A stretch of 41,871 nt of DNA, from positions 1 to 41,871 of IMG/VR virus record IMGVR_UViG_3300009506_000079. One strand, written 5' to 3'. The notes under the pieces were generated by a model that worked only from the letters and a program-made list of their open reading frames with translations, was not told the origin of the DNA and made no database searches. Positions 37,846-41,871 of this stretch are shown here, piece by piece; positions within the stretch are counted from its first letter, which is position 1, and each line of letters opens with the position of its first letter. A program made the translations under genes and the position numbers. This DNA comes from a virus.

Positions 37846-38079
37846 ATGTTCAAAGGTAAGTGCGTTGGTGGTCCGTTGCATCGAAGAACAGTGGAACACG
37901 ACTTGGACTACTTTTATGCTGATGTCACGCCACCCGTCGAACCACGTTTCCACCCTACACCAGCAGTGATTGACGATTTTGAAACTGTAAAATATGTGTT
38001 TATTAAAGACCCGCCGATGTGGGTGCTTGATGGGATGACCGGGATTGATATTGCTTACGCTTTGTGGTGGGCTTTCTAA
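37846..38079 (+). CDS. C-x-GGP family protein 1 (77 aa)
   Basis: ATG 37846 has TAAGGTGA seven bases upstream. The N-terminus FKGKCVGGPLHRRTVEH belongs to a small family marked by C-[VI]-GGP followed by a G/R-rich turn and a beta strand. Three further members lie at 38255, 38500 and 40750. Small phage proteins with CVGGPLDG starts are widespread, function unknown. The rest contains MWVLDGMTGIDIAYALWWAF. Confidence 0.6.
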   Translation: MFKGKCVGGPLHRRTVEHDLDYFYADVTPPVEPRFHPTPAVIDDFETVKYVFIKDPPMWVLDGMTGIDIAYALWWAF

Positions 38080-38258
38080 TGGCAGACTGGCTATTAGTTT
38101 GGATTGAAGAAAATAGAACAAAGGTTGCACCAAAACCTTGTTGGCTTGTTGGTGTGATTTTCTTCCTGTTTATTACTTTCATTTGTTTTGTCACGCTGAA
38201 CTTCAAAGAGTGGTGGAAGCTCTGCAAAGAAATTAGAAAGGGTGGTGACGTTATATGA
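38079..38258 (+). CDS. Small single-span membrane protein (59 aa)
   Basis: ATG 38079 overlaps the previous TAA by one base; no strong Shine-Dalgarno, so it relies on coupling. One clear hydrophobic segment (CWLVGVIFFLFITFICFVTL) is flanked by charged parts; the end is basic (EWWKLCKEIRKGG). It lies between two members of the C-x-GGP family and may be their membrane partner (inference). Confidence 0.5.
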   Translation: MADWLLVWIEENRTKVAPKPCWLVGVIFFLFITFICFVTLNFKEWWKLCKEIRKGGDVI

Positions 38259-38503
38259 TTGCTGTATGTGTTGGTGGTCCGATGGACAGAAAACGTGTAA
38301 AAACAAATCGAGAAAGTTTTGCAATTGGAACAAGTGGGGAACTGATTACAGACAATCCAAGCAGAAAAGACCACTGCTTATATGTGTTGCAGTATATTGC
38401 AGGAATTGCAATCTTTCGACCTTCAACGTGGACAGTTGAAATGTGTGTTGAAGAATTGATTACAAATTACAGAGTGGTAGGAAAGGATACGATAATTGTA
38501 TGA
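38255..38503 (+). CDS. C-x-GGP family protein 2 (82 aa)
   Basis: ATGA overlap with the membrane gene, preceded by AGAAAGGGTGGTGACG. The start IAVCVGGPMDRKRVKTNRES matches the family, then FAIGTSGELITD, HCLYVLQYIAG and a C-terminal helix (VEMCVEELITNYRVVG). Members differ beyond the first 20 residues, so the GGP turn is the conserved core. Confidence 0.6.
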   Translation: MIAVCVGGPMDRKRVKTNRESFAIGTSGELITDNPSRKDHCLYVLQYIAGIAIFRPSTWTVEMCVEELITNYRVVGKDTIIV

Positions 38504-38769
38504 ACGCAATGTGCATCGGTGGTCCGCTAAGTGGTCGAAGGGTAGTGACAAAGAAAACTGAATTTTGGGTGACGAAAGATGGTGAAGCGTTGAAAGATGC
38601 TCAATCTGCAATAGGTGTTTCCGATGTCACGCACTATACGTTGAAACAGTTTTCAATCATTTGGTATTATTGCCCGTCTTTCTGGTCCCACACGAAGTGT
38701 TGGGAATTTATGATTGAGGAAATCAGAGCGAAGCATAAACCGCACATTAGACTTGATGGGTGGGGATAA
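38500..38769 (+). CDS. C-x-GGP family protein 3 (89 aa)
   Basis: ATGA overlap with member 2, with GGAAAGGATACG upstream. The start NAMCIGGPLSGRRVVTKKTE follows the family, then FWVTKDGEALKDA, THYTLKQFSIIWYYCPSFW and a C-terminal helix CWEFMIEEIRAKH. Alignment with member 2 by eye also suggests a shared end (W-x5-C-x-E), so the two arose by tandem duplication. Confidence 0.6.
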   Translation: MNAMCIGGPLSGRRVVTKKTEFWVTKDGEALKDAQSAIGVSDVTHYTLKQFSIIWYYCPSFWSHTKCWEFMIEEIRAKHKPHIRLDGWG

Positions 38770-39035
38770 TGATGAGAGAACAGTATAGTGAAAATGAATT
38801 GCCGTTGAACCCTGATGACTACTTTGAACCTGAACTGTTTGACGCAATAAAGTTTCTTGCGGAACATGCCACCCTGCTTAACAATCAAGTGGTGCAGTTT
38901 TCCAAAGAACAGTTTGCAGAGCGTGTTGAAACGTTATCCAAAGTGGGAAGCAGGGGCAAAGTATCGAACGCCGAAGCGAAGAAATTAGGAAACTTTATCA
39001 CGAAGTTTGCACCAGGGGCAAAGACACAAACTTGA
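38769..39035 (+). CDS. Hypothetical helical protein (88 aa)
   Basis: Two adjacent ATGs (38769, 38772) follow GGGTGGGGATA. The protein has an acidic start (NPDDYFEPELFDAIKFLAEH), a central helix (VVQFSKEQFAERVETLSKVG) and a basic end (GKVSNAEAKKLGNFITKF). Function unknown. Confidence 0.5.
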   Translation: MMREQYSENELPLNPDDYFEPELFDAIKFLAEHATLLNNQVVQFSKEQFAERVETLSKVGSRGKVSNAEAKKLGNFITKFAPGAKTQT

Positions 39036-39237
39036 ACATATAGACTTCTTACATTTGCTTGATGCAGGGTTGCAGTTGTTGCACCTTTCAAGAGTGGTTG
39101 TGCATTGTGAAAGGTGTGGGAGTGATTGGGTAGACAACGGACTTAATGCGGGTTGCACCTGTGAGTTGATTGCAGAGTTACGAAAGAAAAAAGAAAAGTT
39201 GGACCCTATAACCGGGACAAGACACGAAAGACGGTGA
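39007..39237 (+). CDS. Small zinc-ribbon protein, start uncertain
   Basis: The open frame could start at TTG 39007 or further in (TTG 39055, GTG 39095); no Shine-Dalgarno decides. Its second half HCERCGSDWVDNGLNAGCTC carries two CxxC/CxC pairs of a zinc ribbon, followed by a charged helix (ELIAELRKKKEKLDP). The Cys pattern makes it a likely gene. Confidence 0.45.
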   Translation: MHQGQRHKLEHIDFLHLLDAGLQLLHLSRVVVHCERCGSDWVDNGLNAGCTCELIAELRKKKEKLDPITGTRHERR

Positions 39238-39241
39238 CAAG

Positions 39242-39415
39242 ATGGACGAAGAAAGTAAGTTGACAGACGACGAACTTGCAGAGTTGGAAGCAATCGAAGA
39301 AGAAACAGAGATTGACGAAGACGAAGAAGACGAAGACGATTGGGAAGACGAAGATGAAGATGTTGATGAACTCTTGCGAGACATTGACGAGTTAGGTGTT
39401 GACAGTGAGGATTAG
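39242..39415 (+). CDS. Hyperacidic protein (57 aa)
   Basis: ATG 39242 follows ACGGTGACAAG. Of 57 residues 35 are Asp or Glu and only two are basic (K6, R46). The middle (about 20-43) is nearly pure D/E with a single Trp (EDDWEDEDEDVDE). Highly acidic small phage proteins often mimic DNA and block restriction, nucleases or repair enzymes, but an acidic chaperone-like tail or simple low complexity is also possible. Confidence 0.55.
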   Translation: MDEESKLTDDELAELEAIEEETEIDEDEEDEDDWEDEDEDVDELLRDIDELGVDSED

Positions 39416-39764
39416 AGCTTGTCTAAGTTGTTACTGGTGGGGGCGTAGACCGAAAAACTTTATATGGGGTTGGTGTGTAAAGTGGAATAGGGAAACAAGG
39501 TCTTATTGGCAAGATTGTGGTCTATGGGAGGACAACGGAGAAGAAATGACAGACGAACAAAGAGAAATTCTGATTCACACTGCTGAACGTGCAGCGGGAC
39601 ATTTATATTATGGTGACTCTGCTGCAATGCAAGGATTAGTCACGATGGGCTTTATGGAATTTGTAGGTGAACCGGGATTCTGTGAAGACAAAGTTTTCAC
39701 TTGGACAACGAAAGGTGAAGTGTGGTATCACCATTATGGCAAAGTTAGAAAGCAAAGAAAGTAA
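39405..39764 (+). CDS. Cys/Trp-rich zinc-binding-like protein 1 (119 aa)
   Basis: GTG 39405 is the probable start, with AGGTG upstream (GTG 39396 and TTG 39399 are alternatives). The N-terminus CLSCYWWGRRPKNF, then WGWCVKWNRETRSYWQDCGLW, gives four Cys for a zinc site. A similar Cys/Trp pattern occurs at 39953. The C-terminal part looks like a small winged-helix (QREILIHTAERAAGHLY, LVTMGFMEFVGE, FTWTTKGEVWY). Overlaps its neighbours. Confidence 0.55.
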   Translation: MRIRACLSCYWWGRRPKNFIWGWCVKWNRETRSYWQDCGLWEDNGEEMTDEQREILIHTAERAAGHLYYGDSAAMQGLVTMGFMEFVGEPGFCEDKVFTWTTKGEVWYHHYGKVRKQRK

Positions 39765-39921
39765 GTTACTCACACGCTTGCAGTTGTTGCTTAAAAAACG
39801 AAGATCAATTGAGTTGCGGCGGGTGAACTATGTCCGAATTTGGAAGGTATTCGGTATAGGTGACCGTTGGAACAACATAGGTAAGATTGACACATGCTAT
39901 GGTGTAATTCATTTTTTTTGA
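39736..39921 (+). CDS. Small basic protein (61 aa)
   Basis: ATG 39736 lies inside the previous gene with no strong Shine-Dalgarno. The protein is very basic at first (LLTRLQLLLKKRRSIELRR) and continues VNYVRIWKVFGIGDRWNNIG. It could bind nucleic acid. Support is moderate: it fills an otherwise empty 188-base gap. Confidence 0.4.
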   Translation: MAKLESKESKLLTRLQLLLKKRRSIELRRVNYVRIWKVFGIGDRWNNIGKIDTCYGVIHFF

Positions 39922-39952
39922 AGGTGACATTTGTTTAAGACCTTGTGAACCT

Positions 39953-40135
39953 ATGTGCAAGCATTGTGTTTCGTGGTATACTAATTCACCAAGAGTTTCA
40001 GAAAGTCAACGTGGTTATTGGGGTTGGTGTGCGTGGAATGATTGTTTGTCGGTGTTCGATGGGTGTTGCCCGAAGTTTCGTGACGGGTTACATTCGGAAA
40101 GAAAGTTGCAACGTGTAAATCTTGCGGACGGGTGA
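39953..40135 (+). CDS. Cys/Trp-rich zinc-binding-like protein 2 (60 aa)
   Basis: ATG 39953 gives CKHCVSWYTNSP, then GYWGWCAWNDC and CCPKFRDG, the same C-x2-C...WGWC-x-WN...C pattern as the protein at 39405. A Shine-Dalgarno (AAGGTGAC, 39921-39928) lies 24 bases upstream, directly before an in-frame ATT, and the extended reading adds CLRPCEP. A non-standard ATT start is therefore possible. Confidence 0.5.
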   Translation: MCKHCVSWYTNSPRVSESQRGYWGWCAWNDCLSVFDGCCPKFRDGLHSERKLQRVNLADG

Positions 40136-40196
40136 CTTATAATGATAATTTGCGTGATTCGGAGTGCGTCGATTGTTGTCATTGAAAGGTTGCAGG

Positions 40197-40625
40197 ATGG
40201 GTGAACAGATTCCGAAATACGTGTTAGGCTTTCTTTTCTATCAATACTATCCGGTTGTATACCTGATAGAAAAGAAAAGACCTGAATGGCAAAAAGAAAT
40301 GTTCAACGGGTTTGGTGGAAAGATCGAAGAAGGGGAGTCACCCTTAGAAGCAATTAAACGTGAGGCGTCCGAAGAACTTTCAAACAGTGACACGTTCCAT
40401 TATATGCACTGCTTCACAATGATTTGCAACTTCGGTGTGGTGTGGGTTTACAAAGTTTCAACAAATTGTGACGAAGTAATTTCCTTGGAAGATGAACAAG
40501 GTTCGTGGTTTGATGTTAAGAGTCTTCCTGAAATGTCGATTCCAAACATACGTTGGATGATAGCAATGATGGATAGCAGTATCAAGTTTCCGTTATCCTT
40601 TGAATGTTCGGACCCATTGAAATAG
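40197..40625 (+). CDS. NUDIX hydrolase (142 aa)
   Basis: ATG 40197 follows GAAAGGTTGCAGG. The Nudix box is present: G41-x5-E47-x7-R55-E-x2-E59-E60 (GGKIEEGE, then REASEEL), with Ser instead of the usual Gly near the end. The fold starts KYVLGFLFYQYYPVVYLIEK, as usual. NUDIX enzymes hydrolyse nucleoside diphosphate derivatives such as oxidised dNTPs, ADP-ribose or capped RNA ends. The phage substrate cannot be told. Family call sure. Confidence 0.88.
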   Translation: MGEQIPKYVLGFLFYQYYPVVYLIEKKRPEWQKEMFNGFGGKIEEGESPLEAIKREASEELSNSDTFHYMHCFTMICNFGVVWVYKVSTNCDEVISLEDEQGSWFDVKSLPEMSIPNIRWMIAMMDSSIKFPLSFECSDPLK

Positions 40626-40633
40626 TTGAAAGG

Positions 40634-40744
40634 GTGGTGGGAGAAGAAGAACCTGTTGACGTAAGATGGAAGATCAACAACCACATTGCAATGAAGGCAG
40701 ATGCTCAAACCTACGTCCGACAGATCAAGCAAGGGTTAAGGTGA
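40634..40744 (+). CDS. Hypothetical small protein (36 aa), start uncertain
   Basis: A frame open from before 40616 to TGA 40742-40744 encodes GEEEPVDVRWKINNHIAMKA and DAQTYVRQIKQGLR, which looks like real protein. The likely start is GTG 40634; no clean Shine-Dalgarno. It fills the gap between NUDIX and the next gene and ends six bases before its ATG. Confidence 0.4.
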   Translation: MVGEEEPVDVRWKINNHIAMKADAQTYVRQIKQGLR

Positions 40745-40749
40745 CAGTT

Positions 40750-41295
40750 ATGACAATTGAAACGAACATTAGACTTTGGATAATGACCCTGCAAGAAATT
40801 GCAGAAGAATCAGAAGGGTTAAGTGCGGCTGAAAGTTTCTCTTTGCTTAGTATTGCAGAGTGCTTGCGAAAGATTCCAAGCGGTGACGGTGGTGATGGTA
40901 TTAGAACCACTTGCAGCAATTGTGGTGAGCTTGTTGAATTCAGACAATCAACAAATGAAGTTGCAGAAGTTGAAGAAGTTGAAATTGTGAAAGGAAGACT
41001 TAGACCGCCGTGGAAACATGCTGCAATGTGTGTGGGTGGACCGTGGGACGGAGTGAAAGTCACCGTTGAAAAGGGGATTGGGAGTTTCTATGTTGATGAA
41101 ACAAAAGGGGCTTGGGTTCCTTTTAAGCAGGGACAAATTACAGCAGGCTGCTACCGTTATGATTGGACTTTTCCGGGGCTTTGGTCGAACGTCGAAAAGA
41201 CGAACGTTCAAAGTTACCTTACGTCGAACTATGTTGGCAAAAGACATAGGGAACAAGTAATGGTCAGGAACAATTGTTTAGAAAAAGAGGGTTGA
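40750..41295 (+). CDS. C-x-GGP family protein 4 with N-terminal extension (181 aa)
   Basis: ATG 40750 follows TTAAGGTGACAGTT. Residues 1 to about 55 are helical (RLWIMTLQEIAEESEGLSAA), a CSNCGEL pair follows near 56-62, then an acidic linker (EVAEVEEVEIVKGRL). From about 95 a GGP module follows: AAMCVGGPWDGVKVTVEKG, with FYVDETKGAWVPF and a YDWTFPGLW segment. It is thus a fusion of an extra domain with the small family of 37846, 38255 and 38500. Confidence 0.6.
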   Translation: MTIETNIRLWIMTLQEIAEESEGLSAAESFSLLSIAECLRKIPSGDGGDGIRTTCSNCGELVEFRQSTNEVAEVEEVEIVKGRLRPPWKHAAMCVGGPWDGVKVTVEKGIGSFYVDETKGAWVPFKQGQITAGCYRYDWTFPGLWSNVEKTNVQSYLTSNYVGKRHREQVMVRNNCLEKEG

Positions 41296-41302
41296 AGATA
41301 AA

Positions 41303-41686
41303 ATGAGAGAATCAGAGTTTCAAAGAAAAGTTGTTGCAGAGTTGAAGCAGCGTTGTTGCTTTGTGTTTAACTCTTGCGGTGGGTTCTTCCAAAGAAGGGG
41401 TATGCCTGATTTGTGGGTTGCTCACAAAGTGTGGAACGGGTGGTTGGAGTTAAAGGTTGAAGGTGGGGTGATTGAAGACCACCAGATAGAAACGATGCGA
41501 AAGATTTGCGAACGTGGTGTGGGGTGCTACGTCCTAACGCCGAAGTGGATTTGCAACTATAAAGGTAGTTGCTTACTTCCTTGGGGTTTTGACAGCCTTT
41601 TAGTGCAATTGAGCAGTGCAGATAGTTGTAAGCTATATTTGCCCGATAGAAAGCCTGTAGAGGACTGCAAAGGAAGTGTTGCTTAG
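41303..41686 (+). CDS. VRR-NUC-like PD-(D/E)xK nuclease (127 aa)
   Basis: ATG 41303 follows AGAGGGTTGAAGATAAA. The sequence has E5 in ESEFQRKVVAELK, GGFFQRRGMPDLWV with D36, WLELKV with E49/K51 and Q61, that is the E...D...ExK...Q pattern of VRR-NUC and related phage nucleases. Enzymes of this family cut branched DNA (Holliday junction resolution) or flaps. It would serve recombination or the trimming of replicated DNA. Family call fairly sure, substrate inferred. Confidence 0.8.
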   Translation: MRESEFQRKVVAELKQRCCFVFNSCGGFFQRRGMPDLWVAHKVWNGWLELKVEGGVIEDHQIETMRKICERGVGCYVLTPKWICNYKGSCLLPWGFDSLLVQLSSADSCKLYLPDRKPVEDCKGSVA

Positions 41687-41871
41687 TAATAGGTATGATA
41701 GGACTTAGGACTTAGAACGTCGAACGTCGATTGTGGGCTATTGTAGGACTTGCAGGAGAAAGTGCAGGAATTGCAGGGGAAATCTGCAAGGAGTGAGGAA
41801 TTATTCAAGTCTCACGCAAAAGTGTCGATTACAGTAGTTGTGTAGAGGTTTTCAGGTTGCACCATGACCCT
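41687..41871. other. Non-coding end of the window with short tandem repeats
   Basis: No gene is visible in these 185 bases. They contain AGGACTT twice in tandem near 41709-41724, GAACGTC twice near 41727-41740, and several TGCAGGA/TGCAGGG words between 41750 and 41790. A Shine-Dalgarno-like AAGGAG near 41788 has no lasting ORF behind it. The end of the window may cut the next regulatory region. Confidence 0.4.

Noticed and set aside
40142-40204. 20-codon ORF before the NUDIX gene
   Set aside because: Too short to support, no family, overlaps the NUDIX ribosome-binding site; kept only as a possibility.

Overview
The window is a continuous, AT-rich (roughly 40% GC by eye) stretch of a tailed double-stranded DNA phage genome, or a prophage-like element. 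Every convincing gene is on the + strand, genes are tightly packed with ATGA or TTGA start/stop overlaps, and starts carry Shine-Dalgarno sequences (AGAAAGGATAG or GGTGAC types). The tail genes (a DUF2163/BR0599-type protein followed by a tail-tip protein) point to a siphovirus-like particle. The host cannot be named from the sequence; the sigma-70-like promoters and strong Shine-Dalgarno sites only say that it is bacterial.

Layout. (1) 1-14.2 kb is the tail module: a distal structural protein split by a frame change, a small virion protein, a glycosyltransferase/methyltransferase-like fusion, a YkgJ-type Cys-cluster protein, two giant proteins (1133 and 1401 aa) full of a 20-residue repeat, a DUF2163-type protein, a tail-tip protein that ends in the same repeat, and a small membrane/coiled-coil protein. 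(2) 14.2-14.6 kb is a 419-base intergenic region with hairpins and a sigma-70-like promoter. (3) 14.6-24.8 kb is the replication operon: SNF2-type helicase, J-domain protein, small unknown proteins, a possible SSB-like protein, a TOPRIM primase fused to an MCM-like AAA+ helicase, and a family A DNA polymerase with a proofreading domain. (4) 24.8-30.9 kb alternates small ORFs with structured RNA. Two near-duplicate promoter/leader units each open a run of small genes, and the genes are separated by seven tRNA-like elements: an acceptor stem joined directly to a T-arm with a perfect T-loop consensus, but without D and anticodon arms. Several have compensating base changes. Further on, each intergenic gap has its own long inverted repeats. 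(5) 30-41.7 kb holds ATP-dependent DNA ligase, a second glycosyltransferase-like protein, 5'-3' exonuclease, NUDIX hydrolase, a VRR-NUC-like nuclease and many small accessory proteins, including a four-member C-x-GGP family, tiny membrane proteins and a hyperacidic 57-residue protein.

How it fits together. Four promoters share an exact TTGACA, a 17-base spacer and an A/T-rich AAATTT-type tract upstream; they head the replication operon, both tRNA-like clusters and the late part of the accessory operon. Helicases, primase, polymerase, ligase and 5'-3' exonuclease make a nearly complete phage-encoded replisome. The most novel feature is the series of tRNA-like minihelices between the small genes at 25-28 kb. 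I read them as candidate RNase P/RNase Z processing sites or mRNA 3'-end protection elements. The structure is visible in the sequence; the function is inference.
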